Shown here: positions 9,123-19,035 of the stretch, one piece after another
Layout: each line of letters starts with the position of its first letter
How positions within the stretch are numbered: position 1 is the stretch's first letter
From: an uncultured Bacteroidales bacterium
Lineage (GTDB): Bacteria; Bacteroidota; Bacteroidia; Bacteroidales; P3
Assembly (NCBI GenBank): GCA_900317285.1
Contig: ONGA01000018.1
Span: 1-57,392, forward strand
Direction of reading: 5' to 3'
DNA: 57,392 bases
Program-made: the position numbers and the translations under genes
The notes under the pieces: generated by a model
Told to the model about the DNA's origin: nothing
The model's input: the letters and a program-made list of their open reading frames with translations, nothing else
Database searches by the model: none

Positions 9123-9130
9123 TATATTTG
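9123..9130 (+). promoter_or_regulatory. Probable -7 element for the sdhCAB operon
   Basis: TATATTTG fits the Bacteroidetes -7 consensus TAnnTTTG and lies 46 bases before the sdhC ATG. The upstream -33 element is poor: TTCGG occurs at 9095-9099, but the spacing is a few bases longer than usual. Confidence 0.5.
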
Positions 9131-9175
9131 CATCTTTAATATAATATTACAAAAAAACGTATAACATTAAAAAAT

Positions 9176-10141
9176 ATGGACTTACCAAAGATTCACTCCA
9201 TTACCAAAAAGCTGTTTGTGGCCTTGGTGGGCGGCTTCCTGCTGCTGTTCCTGTTGTTCCACATGACGGCCAACCTCTTCATCCTGCGCCACGACGACGG
9301 CACTTGGTACTCGGCCTTCTGCCACTTCATGGGTACCAACTGGCTGGTGAAGATTTTCGAGATGGTGCTCCTCGGCGTCATCGCCCTGCACATCCTGCTC
9401 ACAATCTGGCTGGCCGTCACCAACCGTTTGTCTCGCCCTGTGCGCTACCACCAGGCACAGCGCAGCAAGACCCATCCTGGTTCAAAGCTTATGATTTGGA
9501 CTGGAATCCTCATCTTCGCCTGTCTCATCATCCACTTCTGTGACTTCTATTTTGTCAAAGTGGGTCTGGTGAAAGGTCAGTACATGGTCGAGGTGGAGAA
9601 GCTCCAAAATGAGGAGGTCAGCTCCATCCTCCAGTATTCCGCCCAAAGCGGCATGGCTCCTGCCGACGTGGTAGCCAGTGTGGAGAACCAGATGGCCATG
9701 TATGCAGACCAAATGAATCCCGAGCAGCAGGCTGAAATGACGGCCAATATTGAGAAACTGCGCAATGCTGTTCCCGTGGCTGAGATTCTCAACAACGCCA
9801 TGATGGAGAAAAACCTCTCTGAGGACCACAAATGGGTCCGCCATCTTGACTACGAGCAACGCACCATCCTCAAGGAGAAAGCTCCCGATTGTGGCGTGGA
9901 ACCCGACTTCTACTACCTTACCCGCGAGAAGTTCGGTCACTTGCACATCGTCATCGGATATCTCTTTTTCTTTGTCATCATCTTCTTCCACCTGATGCAC
10001 GCCTTCCCGTCGGTGTTCCAAACCCTCGGACTCAACAACTACAAGTACAACCCCATTATCGAAGCCCTCGGCAAAATCTACACCTGGATTATCGTCCTCG
10101 GCTTCGCCGTGGTGCCAATCTTAGTTTACTTAGGACTTTAA
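9176..10141 (+). CDS. sdhC: Succinate dehydrogenase/fumarate reductase cytochrome b subunit, with extra loop
   Basis: Membrane anchor carrying haem b that links the SdhAB catalytic pair to menaquinone. It shows five hydrophobic helices. Histidines in suitable positions include [32 protein letters not shown] and FFHLMHAF. It is 321 residues, against about 220-230 for Bacteroides homologues. The excess is one hydrophilic, mostly helical stretch at about 138-245, between the third and fourth helices, rich in Glu, Gln and Met. Its stop codon lies in the first unit of a 9-bp array (10134-10178). It is first in an operon with sdhA and sdhB. Confidence 0.88.
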   Translation: MDLPKIHSITKKLFVALVGGFLLLFLLFHMTANLFILRHDDGTWYSAFCHFMGTNWLVKIFEMVLLGVIALHILLTIWLAVTNRLSRPVRYHQAQRSKTHPGSKLMIWTGILIFACLIIHFCDFYFVKVGLVKGQYMVEVEKLQNEEVSSILQYSAQSGMAPADVVASVENQMAMYADQMNPEQQAEMTANIEKLRNAVPVAEILNNAMMEKNLSEDHKWVRHLDYEQRTILKEKAPDCGVEPDFYYLTREKFGHLHIVIGYLFFFVIIFFHLMHAFPSVFQTLGLNNYKYNPIIEALGKIYTWIIVLGFAVVPILVYLGL

Positions 10142-10178
10142 AGACCCTAAAGACCTTAATGACCTTAAAGACCCTAAA
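10134..10178 (+). repeat. Five 9-bp units between sdhC and sdhA
   Basis: The units are GACTTTAAA, GACCCTAAA, GACCTTAAT, GACCTTAAA and GACCCTAAA. The TAA of sdhC (10139-10141) is inside the first unit and the sdhA ATG follows the last by three bases. The array therefore fills the entire spacer. Confidence 0.85.
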
Positions 10179-10181
10179 GCA

Positions 10182-12137
<1,956 letters not shown>

Positions 12138-12140
12138 ATC

Positions 12141-12220
12141 GTTTAAGGTTTACAGTTTAAGGTTTAAGGGAGCATACGCAGGTCCCGATACCTTAAACAT
12201 TAAACCTTAAACCTTAAACC
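12141..12220 (+). repeat. Heptamer inverted repeat (large hairpin) between sdhA and sdhB
   Basis: The left arm is four 7-bp units of GTTTAAG type (12141-12169) and the right arm four units of the complementary CCTTAAA type (12191-12220). The two arms can pair over about 28 bases with two or three mismatches around a 21-base loop. It fills almost all of the 91-base gap between sdhA and sdhB. In the transcript it could affect relative SdhA/SdhB expression or RNA stability, which is inference. Confidence 0.88.
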
Positions 12221-12228
12221 AAGGTAAG

Positions 12229-12987
12229 ATGAAATTCACACTACATATCTGGCGCCAGGAGAGCGCCCGCGCCAAAGGGCACTTCGAGACCTACGAGATT
12301 GACAACATCAGCGCCGACTGCTCGTTCCTCGAGATGCTCGACCAGCTCAACGAGAAGCTGATCAACGACCATATTGCCCACCCCGTGTGCTTCGACAACG
12401 ACTGCCGCGAGGGTATCTGCGGCATGTGCGGCCTGTACATCAACGGCCGTCCCCACGGCAACGATGACGGCGTCACCACCTGCCAGCTCCACATGCGCCA
12501 TTTCCACGACGGCGACGAAATATGGATTGAACCGTGGAGAGCCAAAGCATTCCCCGTCATTAAGGACTTGGTGGTGGACCGCACCGCCTTTGACAAGATT
12601 ATCCAAGCTGGCGGCTACATCAGCGCCACCACGGGCGGTGTGCCCGATGCCAACAACATCCTCGTGCCCAAACACAAGGCCGACCAGGCCATGGATGCCG
12701 CCGCCTGCATCGGCTGCGGCGCCTGTGTGGCAGCCTGCAAGAACGCCTCCGCCATGCTCTTCGTGGGTGCCAAGGTGAGCCACCTCGCCCTCCTGCCCCA
12801 GGGACAGCCCGAGGCCATGGACCGCGTCAAGAAAATGGTCTGCAAGATGGACGAACTGGGCTTCGGAAGCTGCACCAACACCTATGCCTGCGAGGCCGAG
12901 TGTCCGAAGCAAATCAAGCGCCAGAACATCGCCCGCCTGAACCGCAACTGGATAGGCCAAATATTCGGCCGCGACCGCAACAACTAG
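12229..12987 (+). CDS. sdhB: Succinate dehydrogenase/fumarate reductase iron-sulfur subunit
   Basis: Electron-transfer subunit of 252 residues. The N-terminal ferredoxin domain holds the 2Fe-2S ligands ([13 protein letters not shown] and TTCQ). The C-terminal domain holds the 4Fe-4S and 3Fe-4S ligands ([27 protein letters not shown]). The length and motif order match the Bacteroides type. It ends the operon 17 bases before a strong intrinsic terminator. Confidence 0.95.
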   Translation: MKFTLHIWRQESARAKGHFETYEIDNISADCSFLEMLDQLNEKLINDHIAHPVCFDNDCREGICGMCGLYINGRPHGNDDGVTTCQLHMRHFHDGDEIWIEPWRAKAFPVIKDLVVDRTAFDKIIQAGGYISATTGGVPDANNILVPKHKADQAMDAAACIGCGACVAACKNASAMLFVGAKVSHLALLPQGQPEAMDRVKKMVCKMDELGFGSCTNTYACEAECPKQIKRQNIARLNRNWIGQIFGRDRNN

Positions 12988-13004
12988 CCAACAGGCTCAG
13001 AATC

Positions 13005-13036
13005 AACAAGCCGCCATCTCCGTGGCGGCTTGTTTT
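13005..13036 (+). terminator. Intrinsic terminator after sdhB
   Basis: AACAAGCCGCCA pairs perfectly with TGGCGGCTTGTT (12 bp) around a six-base loop, followed by a short T tract. It lies 17 bases after the sdhB stop. Confidence 0.85.
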
Positions 13037-13088
13037 CACATCCTCACTTCACCACCTTTGGTGATAGAGCGATTTTCAAAATAGTTCG

Positions 13089-13096
13089 TAATTTTG
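13089..13096 (+). promoter_or_regulatory. Probable -7 element for the CDF transporter gene
   Basis: TAATTTTG matches TAnnTTTG 24 bases ahead of the chosen ATG. This argues against the upstream in-frame TTG, which lies within the element. No good -33 element is seen at the usual distance. Confidence 0.45.
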
Positions 13097-13120
13097 CAAA
13101 CTGAAAAAAACATCAAAATT

Positions 13121-14119
13121 ATGACACACGAACACCATCATCACGAAGCATGCTCCGCGAACTTGCCGAGCGAACATGAACACGTCCTTGAACACGGGCA
13201 CCAGCATGAACACCACGACCACCATGGTCTCCACCATCACCACCACGCGCACACGATAGAGAAGCTGTCTACAATATATATTGTGGCGGTGGCGCTCAAC
13301 CTGCTATTCGTCATCGTGGAAGCGGTGGCGGGATTCATCGGCAACAGCCTTGGGCTCCTCTCCGACGCAGGACACAACCTGAGCGATGTCTTCTCGCTGC
13401 TGCTGGCAATGATAGCCCTCAAGCTTGCCTCGAGCCACGCCACCAAGCGTTTCACCTACGGCCACCGCAAGGCCTCGGTGCTCATCTCGCTGCTCAACGC
13501 CATCATCCTGCTGGTGGCTGTGGGGGCCATCATCGTCGAGAGTATCGACAAGTTCTTCAACCCCAGTGAGGTGAACGGCAGCCTGATTATCTGGACGGCA
13601 GCCGTGGGCATCGTCATCAACGGCGTGACGGCATGGGTCCTCAGCCGCCAGAACCAGCACGACATCAACACCCGCGGAGCTTTCCTGCACATGCTGGCCG
13701 ACACGCTGGTGAGTGTCGGCGTGGTGGTTTCCGGCGTGGTGATCAACCTCACGGGCTGGACCATTGTCGACCCCATCATCGGTCTTGTGATTGCCGTGGT
13801 TATCCTCGTGAGCACATGGAGCCTGCTGAGCGAGAGCCTGCGCATGAGCACCGACGCCGTGCCCGAGGGCTTCGACGCCGACGACATCCGCAACCGCATC
13901 TCGGCGCAGGAGGGTGTGCTCAACGTGCATCACCTGCACATCTGGGCCATCTCGACGACGGAGACGGCTCTCACCTGCCACATCGTCATTCCGGAGACCT
14001 CGATGCTGGAGGAGGTGACCGACCGCGTCAAGGAACTGCTCGACGGCATCGGCATCCACCACAGTACGCTGGAAATGGAAACGCGGAGCAGCCACTGCCA
14101 CGATAAAGGCTGCTGCTAA
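13121..14119 (+). CDS. czcD: Cation diffusion facilitator (CzcD/ZnT-like zinc exporter)
   Basis: A 332-residue cation/proton antiporter of the CDF family, expected to export zinc (or cobalt/cadmium) across the inner membrane. The N-terminus is a cytosolic metal-binding tail with about eighteen histidines in the first 45 residues (HEHHHHEACS, HHDHHGLHHHHHAH). Six membrane helices follow; metal-site residues are seen in DAGHNLSD (helix II) and HMLADTLVS (helix V). The C-terminal domain has the cytoplasmic ferredoxin-like fold (NVHHLHIWAIS) and ends in the metal-binding-like SHCHDKGCC. The start was placed at the ATG because the upstream TTG falls in the promoter. It is monocistronic, flanked by terminator-like structures. 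Confidence 0.92.
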   Translation: MTHEHHHHEACSANLPSEHEHVLEHGHQHEHHDHHGLHHHHHAHTIEKLSTIYIVAVALNLLFVIVEAVAGFIGNSLGLLSDAGHNLSDVFSLLLAMIALKLASSHATKRFTYGHRKASVLISLLNAIILLVAVGAIIVESIDKFFNPSEVNGSLIIWTAAVGIVINGVTAWVLSRQNQHDINTRGAFLHMLADTLVSVGVVVSGVVINLTGWTIVDPIIGLVIAVVILVSTWSLLSESLRMSTDAVPEGFDADDIRNRISAQEGVLNVHHLHIWAISTTETALTCHIVIPETSMLEEVTDRVKELLDGIGIHHSTLEMETRSSHCHDKGCC

Positions 14120-14123
14120 TAGA

Positions 14124-14189
14124 CTCCCGCCCTGCGGGCGAAATCTTGAAATCTATTTGGGATATCGGGATTGCGCCTGCAGGGCGGAG
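14124..14189. repeat. Short intergenic copy of the CTCCCGC...GCGGGAG element
   Basis: The ends CTCCCGCCCTGCGGGCG and CGCCTGCAGGGCGGAG are imperfect inverted repeats enclosing GAAATCTTGAAATCTA. The left half matches the terminus of the longer elements found in the tcdA-like gene (15133-15268) and in cca (53168-53259). It fills the gap between two convergent genes and may also act as a bidirectional terminator. Confidence 0.7.
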
Positions 14190-14191
14190 GT

Positions 14192-14860
14192 TTAATATTG
14201 TACCCTCAACGGTACACCGTCGATTTCGGTTTTGGTCTGACCCTCGGGTCCTATCTCAATGATGGGCGTCGACATTCCATAGATTTCGACATCCTCTATC
14301 AATATTTCAGTGGTTTCCAACTCAATGACGCTGAGCGGCAAATCGTCCGGCACATTCACGGGGATACGCTTCTGAACATAGCCGACGGCCGAAAAAAGAA
14401 ATTCATACTCACCCTTCTCCAGCTGAAGTTTGAAATTGCCGTCGAAATCGGTGGTGGCAACGTTCACCTGCCTTTTGTTTTTCAAGACAATGACATTGAC
14501 AAACGGCGACACCTCCTTTGTCAAACTGTCCATCACCACACCTTCAACCCTGACTAACCTCATGTTCTGATGGATGCAGGTCGTATCAACAGGGTCGGTA
14601 GTGGTGCTTTGGGCGGCGGCGCTACCGCTGACACCCAGCGTCAGGGCGAGGCCTGCCACTGTGGCTACCTTGCCCATGCGAATTTTCTGAGCCAGAGCGT
14701 TCTCCAGGAAGCGCACCTCGCTCTCGCAGCGCGGGCAGGTGCCCTTGCAGGGGCCATGGTAGGTGCACTCCGGAATCTCCAGATCAATCCCATTTTCCTC
14801 GGCGATACGCTTGCGTACAGCCTTCAGTTCCTTGCAGATGTCTTTGCCTCTGTTGTTCAT
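14192..14860 (-). CDS. Cys-rich N-terminus plus carboxypeptidase-regulatory-like domain protein
   Basis: A 222-residue protein in three parts. Residues about 1-55 form a helical segment (GKDICKELKAVRKRIAEENG) and a cluster CTYHGPCKGTCPRCESE, which looks like a zinc-binding knuckle. One hydrophobic segment follows (about 64-84, VATVAGLALTLGVSGSAAA), then a CarboxypepD_reg-like/beta-sandwich domain (VEGVVMDSLTKEVSPFVNVIVL..., TTDFDGNFKLQLEKGEYEFLFSAVGY). Proteins with this N-terminal cluster occur widely in Bacteroidales; I know of no assigned function. The likely topology is a cytoplasmic metal site with an extracytoplasmic sandwich domain. The start overlaps the stop of the tcdA-like gene by ATGA, so the two are co-translated. 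Confidence 0.75.
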   Translation of the reverse strand: MNNRGKDICKELKAVRKRIAEENGIDLEIPECTYHGPCKGTCPRCESEVRFLENALAQKIRMGKVATVAGLALTLGVSGSAAAQSTTTDPVDTTCIHQNMRLVRVEGVVMDSLTKEVSPFVNVIVLKNKRQVNVATTDFDGNFKLQLEKGEYEFLFSAVGYVQKRIPVNVPDDLPLSVIELETTEILIEDVEIYGMSTPIIEIGPEGQTKTEIDGVPLRVQY

Positions 14861-15687
14861 AGTGTAGCATTTTTTATTACCAGGCTGGCGAGTGTGAGGC
14901 CGAAGGTGGCGGTGACGGGCATCATGGTTCCTTTGGGTTCGGCGTTATCGTTCCGTTCGGGCGACCATACGCATTTGAACTTGCGCCCGGGGAAGCGCAG
15001 CTGCTTGCGCATGCGCTTGCGGAGGGTCGCCGCCAGGGGGCAGCCGTCGACTTTCCAGAACTCGGTGACACGCACCTGGAGGGGGTCGAGCTTGCGGGCG
15101 GCGCCCATGGAACTGAATAGCACAGGTTTAAAGCTCCCGCCTCCGGCGAAATCCTGGAAATCCTGTAGATTATTTTCAGATTTCAAAGATTTGTCGGGCC
15201 CGCATAAATCTTGTGAAATCTTTTCGAATCCGTTTGCAGGATTTTCATGATTTCCGCGAAGCGGGGAGTTATTCTTTTGCGTGCAAAGTAATATCAGTTC
15301 AAGCTTGTCGGCGATGCTGTCGATGGCATCTATCACGTAGTCAAATTGTTCGATATGGAACGCGGGGGCCGTGTCGGCGGTGAAGCGCTCGCAGCGGGCC
15401 ACTATCTCCGCCTGGGGGTTGATGTCGAGGAAGCGTTCGCGGAGCACTTCGACCTTTGGTCGGCCGAGGGTGGAGGTGAGCGCCGGGAGCTGGCGGTTGA
15501 CGTTGGAGGGGTCGACAAGGTCGGGGTCGACAAGGGTGAGGTGCCCCACCCCGCTGCGTACCAGCGCCTCGGCACACCAGGAGCCGACCCCGCCCAAGCC
15601 GAAGATGATGACTTTGGTGGCGGCGAGGCGTTGCATCGGCTGTGTGCCCAGGAGGAGTTCGGTGCGGCTGAAAAAGGGAGTTGCCAT
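14857..15687 (-). CDS. tcdA: ThiF/MoeB-family tRNA threonylcarbamoyladenosine dehydratase-like protein with in-frame insertion
   Basis: An E1-like ATP-dependent enzyme that in characterised relatives cyclises t6A37 of tRNA. It shows the Rossmann motif IIFGLGGVGSWCAEALVRSG, LVDPDLVDPSNVNRQ with the adenylation Arg/Gln, YVIDAIDSIADK, and SSMGAARKLDP. The protein is 276 residues, but about 45 of these (about 140-185) are an insertion between CTQKN and KPVLFSSMGAARK, two segments normally separated by only a few residues. The insertion is encoded by the dispersed element at 15133-15268 and shares the sequence GPDKS...NLQDFQD with the insertion in Cca. It starts with ATG (MATPFFSRTELLLG) and overlaps the next gene. 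Confidence 0.85.
   Translation of the reverse strand: MATPFFSRTELLLGTQPMQRLAATKVIIFGLGGVGSWCAEALVRSGVGHLTLVDPDLVDPSNVNRQLPALTSTLGRPKVEVLRERFLDINPQAEIVARCERFTADTAPAFHIEQFDYVIDAIDSIADKLELILLCTQKNNSPLRGNHENPANGFEKISQDLCGPDKSLKSENNLQDFQDFAGGGSFKPVLFSSMGAARKLDPLQVRVTEFWKVDGCPLAATLRKRMRKQLRFPGRKFKCVWSPERNDNAEPKGTMMPVTATFGLTLASLVIKNATL
15133..15268 (-). repeat. 136-bp dispersed element with imperfect terminal inverted repeats, in frame in tcdA
   Basis: The termini CTCCCGCC...GAAATCCTGGAAATCCTG and the reverse complement of CAGGATTTTCATGATTTCC...GCGGGGAG match imperfectly over about 32 bases. The interior, read in the gene direction, contains GGGCCCGACAAATC and AATCTACAGGATTTCCAGG. The same motifs in the same order and reading frame occur in cca (53168-53259). 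Confidence 0.8.
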
Positions 15688-15774
15688 AGGAGAAGTATAT
15701 ACGATTAAAGAACGGCGGATAGGAGAAAATATTGTCCTATGTGCGAAAAAACGCCTCCTATGGTTGTACTACCA

Positions 15775-15873
15775 TTCTCCTATACTTCTCCTTGGGTTCT
15801 CCTATGATGCGTATATGATGCGTATATGATGCTCCTATGTCGCGTATATGATGCGTATATGATGCTCCTATGT
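15775..15873. repeat. Array of nine 11-bp units upstream of the dipeptidyl peptidase gene
   Basis: Successive 11-mers are TTCTCCTATAC, TTCTCCTTGGG, TTCTCCTATGA, TGCGTATATGA (twice), TGCTCCTATGT, CGCGTATATGA, TGCGTATATGA and TGCTCCTATGT. The last six form a 33-bp unit duplicated with one change. Further CTCCTAT/ATAGGAG motifs occur upstream (15715-15756). Bases 15786-15841 are the exact reverse complement of 39252-39307. The array lies in a divergent intergenic region, just upstream of the promoter at 15896-15927. Confidence 0.9.
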
Positions 15874-15895
15874 CGTGGTCGAGGGAGAAAAAAAA

Positions 15896-15927
15896 TTTGC
15901 ACCTGTCGGGCATTTTGTGTATCTTTG
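15896..15927 (+). promoter_or_regulatory. Bacteroidetes-type promoter of the dipeptidyl peptidase gene
   Basis: TTTG (15896-15899) and TATCTTTG (15920-15927) are separated by 20 bases, an excellent fit to the TTTG-N19-21-TAnnTTTG consensus. The start codon lies 34 bases further on. Confidence 0.8.
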
Positions 15928-15961
15928 CATTTTTAATATACTACTCAACACAGAGACTAAA

Positions 15962-18271
15962 ATGAAGAAACTAATTGTATTTATGACACTTGCAATGGCT
16001 ATGGGCGTTGGTGTGGCCGGTGCCCAGACGAAAAATGGCGAGAGCAAGGCCGCCGAGGGTCCGAAGAGCATCACGTTGGAGGACATCTGGACCAAGGGGA
16101 CATTCCGCACCAAGGGCGTCTACGGCATCCGCTCGATGGCCGACGGCGAGCACTACTGCACCATGAGCCGCACGGGCATTGCCAAATACGGCTATGCCAG
16201 CGGCGAGAAGGAGGGCGACGTGTGCCTGTTCGAGGGTGCGGGCGTGGCTTTCGAGAGCTACGAGTTCAGCGCCGACGAGCAGAAGATACTGCTCAGCGCG
16301 GGCTTCGAACCCCTGTACCGCCACAGCGGCGTGAGCGATTATTATATCTATGACGTCAAGGCAAAGACTTTCACCAAGATAAGCGAGAACGGCAAGCAGC
16401 GCCTGACCACCTTCAGCCCCGACGGCACGAAGGTGGCGTTTGTGCGCGACAACAACCTCTACTGGATGGACCTCGCCACCCTCGAAGAGCACGCCATCAC
16501 CAAAGACGGCAAGGTGAACGAAATCATCAACGGCACCACCGACTGGGTCTACGAGGAGGAGTTCGCCATCACCAAAGGTTTCGAATGGAGCCCCGACTCG
16601 AAGAAGATTGCCTATATGCGCTTCGACGAGAGCAAGGTGAAGGAATACAATATGCAAATGTGGGGCAAGCTCTATCCCGAGGACTACAAATACAAGTACC
16701 CCAAGGCAGGTGAGGACAACAGCGTGGTGAGCCTGCGCGTCTACAAGCTGGAGAGCGGCAAGACACAGTATCCCCAACTGGCCGGGCGCGAGAACTCGGT
16801 GGGGACACCGACGAGTGGCGAATGGGAATACCTGCCCCGCTTCCAGTGGGCCAAGGCCAACACACTGGCCTTCATGCGCATGAACCGCCTGCAGAACCAC
16901 ATGCAGATACTGACCATCAACACCGACAAGGACGGCAGCGAGCCAGACGCCACCCTCTACGACGAGCAGGACAACGCCTATGTCGAAGTGCCCGACACAT
17001 GGCAGTTCATCACCGTGGGCAAGGGCAAGAAAGCCAAGGAGCAGATGCTCATCACAAGCGAAAAAGACGGCTACCGCCACATCTACCTCTACGGAATGGA
17101 TGGCAAGCTCGTCAAGCAGGTGACCAGCGGCAACTATGAGATTTGCGATGTCCCCGGCATCGATGTCAAGAACCAGCGCCTCTACTACACCAGCCGTGAG
17201 CACGGTGCCATCAACAAGAGCCTTTTCGTCATCGGCTTCGACGGCAAGAAGAAGAAATGCCTCAACTACTCGTATGGCGTACTGCGAGATGTCAAAAACC
17301 AGATTGTGGAACCCAAACAGGAAGCATACGAATACGGCACCTACAACGCTACCTTCAGCAGCGGATGCAAATATTATATCTGTAATTACAGCAGTTGGAA
17401 CTGCCCCCCCAGATACACGCTCCACGATGCCAACGGCAAGTTGATAAAGGTGTTGGAAGACAACCAAGGGTATTGGGGAAATCTGTCGGATTACGGCAAC
17501 TTGTTTAAGTTTTATGATTCTTTCACCACCTCGACTGGCGTAAAACTCAACTACTATACCATTAAGCCCCAGAACTTTGACAAGAACAAGAAATACCCCG
17601 TGCTAATCTACGTCTATGGCGGTCCCGGCAACCAGCAGGTGACCAACAGCTGGGGCTACAGCGACTTCTTCTGGTACCAGATGCTGGCACAGAAAGGTTA
17701 TGTGGTCTTCTGCTTCGACGGTCGCGGTACCGGTGGACGTGGTGCACAGTTCAAGAAACAGACCTACAAGGACCTCGGCCGCATGGAATGCGAGGACGCC
17801 ATCGAGGCGGCCCGCTGGCTGGGTCAGCAGAGCTGGGTGGACAAGGACCGTATCGGCATCTGGGGCTGGAGTTTCGGCGGCTACCTGAGCACCCTTTCGC
17901 TGCTCAAGGGCAACGATGTGTTCAAGGCCGCCATCGCTGTGGCTCCCGTGATGAACTGGCGCTACTACGACAACATCTACACCGAGCGCTTCCTCGGCCT
18001 GCCGCAGGACAACGCCAAGGGCTACGACGAGAACTCGCCGCTCAACTTCGCCGACCAGCTGAAGGGCAACTACCTGCTCATCCACGGCACTGGCGACGAC
18101 AACGTCCACTTCCAGAACAGCGCCGAGATGGTGGAGAAACTCGAGAATGCCGGCAAGCAGTTCGAGTTCCGCATCTACCCCAACAAGAACCACAGCATCT
18201 ACGACGCCACCGGCAACACGAGACTGAACCTCTACCAGCTGATGACGGACTTTATTTTGAGAAAACTGTAA
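15962..18271 (+). CDS. S9 family dipeptidyl peptidase IV-like serine peptidase
   Basis: A secreted or periplasmic prolyl-oligopeptidase-family enzyme that would release dipeptides from the N-terminus of peptides, supporting peptide-based growth. The ATG at 15962 gives a signal peptide (MKKLIVFMTLAMAMGVGVAGAQ) and 769 residues; the upstream extension is not coding-like and lies across the promoter. An N-terminal beta-propeller (about 50-500, including the DWVYEEEF motif that in DPP4 binds the substrate N-terminus) precedes an alpha/beta hydrolase domain. Its nucleophile is in GWSFGGY (Ser about 637), with Asp in GTGDDNVH (about 712) and His in NKNHSIYD (about 744). The next gene follows after three bases. 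Confidence 0.92.
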   Translation: MKKLIVFMTLAMAMGVGVAGAQTKNGESKAAEGPKSITLEDIWTKGTFRTKGVYGIRSMADGEHYCTMSRTGIAKYGYASGEKEGDVCLFEGAGVAFESYEFSADEQKILLSAGFEPLYRHSGVSDYYIYDVKAKTFTKISENGKQRLTTFSPDGTKVAFVRDNNLYWMDLATLEEHAITKDGKVNEIINGTTDWVYEEEFAITKGFEWSPDSKKIAYMRFDESKVKEYNMQMWGKLYPEDYKYKYPKAGEDNSVVSLRVYKLESGKTQYPQLAGRENSVGTPTSGEWEYLPRFQWAKANTLAFMRMNRLQNHMQILTINTDKDGSEPDATLYDEQDNAYVEVPDTWQFITVGKGKKAKEQMLITSEKDGYRHIYLYGMDGKLVKQVTSGNYEICDVPGIDVKNQRLYYTSREHGAINKSLFVIGFDGKKKKCLNYSYGVLRDVKNQIVEPKQEAYEYGTYNATFSSGCKYYICNYSSWNCPPRYTLHDANGKLIKVLEDNQGYWGNLSDYGNLFKFYDSFTTSTGVKLNYYTIKPQNFDKNKKYPVLIYVYGGPGNQQVTNSWGYSDFFWYQMLAQKGYVVFCFDGRGTGGRGAQFKKQTYKDLGRMECEDAIEAARWLGQQSWVDKDRIGIWGWSFGGYLSTLSLLKGNDVFKAAIAVAPVMNWRYYDNIYTERFLGLPQDNAKGYDENSPLNFADQLKGNYLLIHGTGDDNVHFQNSAEMVEKLENAGKQFEFRIYPNKNHSIYDATGNTRLNLYQLMTDFILRKL

Positions 18272-18274
18272 AAT

Positions 18275-19018
18275 ATGAGAAAGATAGTTTTAATAGGCTT
18301 AATGGGCCTGATGGGTTTAATGGGCAATGTAGCCCAGGCACAATTTGGCGACTACGGCGTGAAAGCTGGCATAGGTCTGTCGACCATCGCCGACGACCTG
18401 GGAACCAAGTTGCCCATCCTCGGTGCCACGATTGGCGGCTTTGTCAACTACACCTTCGAGAGCCGCGAGAACATGCTGGCTGACGCCTTCTACCTGCAGG
18501 CAGGCTTGAACCTGGTGCGCAAAGGCAGCAACTACGAGGAGAAATTCGAGCAGGAGAGCAACCTCTCCATCCGCTCGGGCTACAACCACGTCTACTACCT
18601 GCAGCTGCCCATCCTGGCATGCCTGCGTTTCGAGCTGCCCCTCCGCTCGCGCGGACACGTGATGGGAATCTATGCCGGTCCGGCTGTCAGTTTCGGCCTC
18701 TTCGGCAGAATGAACGAGAAGATGGTCACCCCCAGCTACGGCAACGACCCGAGCGTGAACTACAAAATGAGCGGCAACGCATTCGACCGCGTGAAGCGCT
18801 GGGATGTCAGCGCCATCGTGGGTCTGAACTACGAGTACGACGATTTCGTGTTCTCGATCTACGGCGACTTCGGTTTCCTGGCAACATCGGAAAGCGACGA
18901 CATCATGAGCCTCATAGCCAATGCACAGGCCGGCACCCTCGGCGACGCAAAAAAGATTTCCAACGGACACAACGCCTCCTACATGCTGTCGGTGAGCTAC
19001 AAATTAGGAAAATTCTAA
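18275..19018 (+). CDS. PorT-family outer-membrane beta-barrel protein
   Basis: A 247-residue protein with a signal peptide ending NVAQA-Q and a series of amphipathic beta strands (YGVKAGIGLSTI, AFYLQAGLNLVRKGS, VYYLQLPILACLRFEL, GIYAGPAVSFGLFG, MLSVSYKLGKF), ending in Phe as outer-membrane barrels do. It fits the OMP_b-brl_2/PorT-like family, whose members are mostly of unknown function. The hydrophobic core of the signal peptide (IGL-MGL-MGL-MGN) is encoded by a 9-bp array, the same unit type as in nqrA. It lies three bases downstream of the peptidase gene and is probably co-transcribed. Confidence 0.8.
   Translation: MRKIVLIGLMGLMGLMGNVAQAQFGDYGVKAGIGLSTIADDLGTKLPILGATIGGFVNYTFESRENMLADAFYLQAGLNLVRKGSNYEEKFEQESNLSIRSGYNHVYYLQLPILACLRFELPLRSRGHVMGIYAGPAVSFGLFGRMNEKMVTPSYGNDPSVNYKMSGNAFDRVKRWDVSAIVGLNYEYDDFVFSIYGDFGFLATSESDDIMSLIANAQAGTLGDAKKISNGHNASYMLSVSYKLGKF
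18293..18328 (+). repeat. Four 9-bp units forming the signal peptide core
   Basis: The units are ATAGGCTTA, ATGGGCCTG, ATGGGTTTA and ATGGGCAAT. They encode IGL-MGL-MGL-MGN within the signal peptide of the barrel protein. The unit is closely related to that at 1121-1165. Confidence 0.85.
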
Positions 19019-19035
19019 CAATCAAACGATAAGAA

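Noticed and set aside
15775-15873. Possible CRISPR array
   Set aside because: The unit is 11 bp with no distinct spacers, and no cas genes are nearby.
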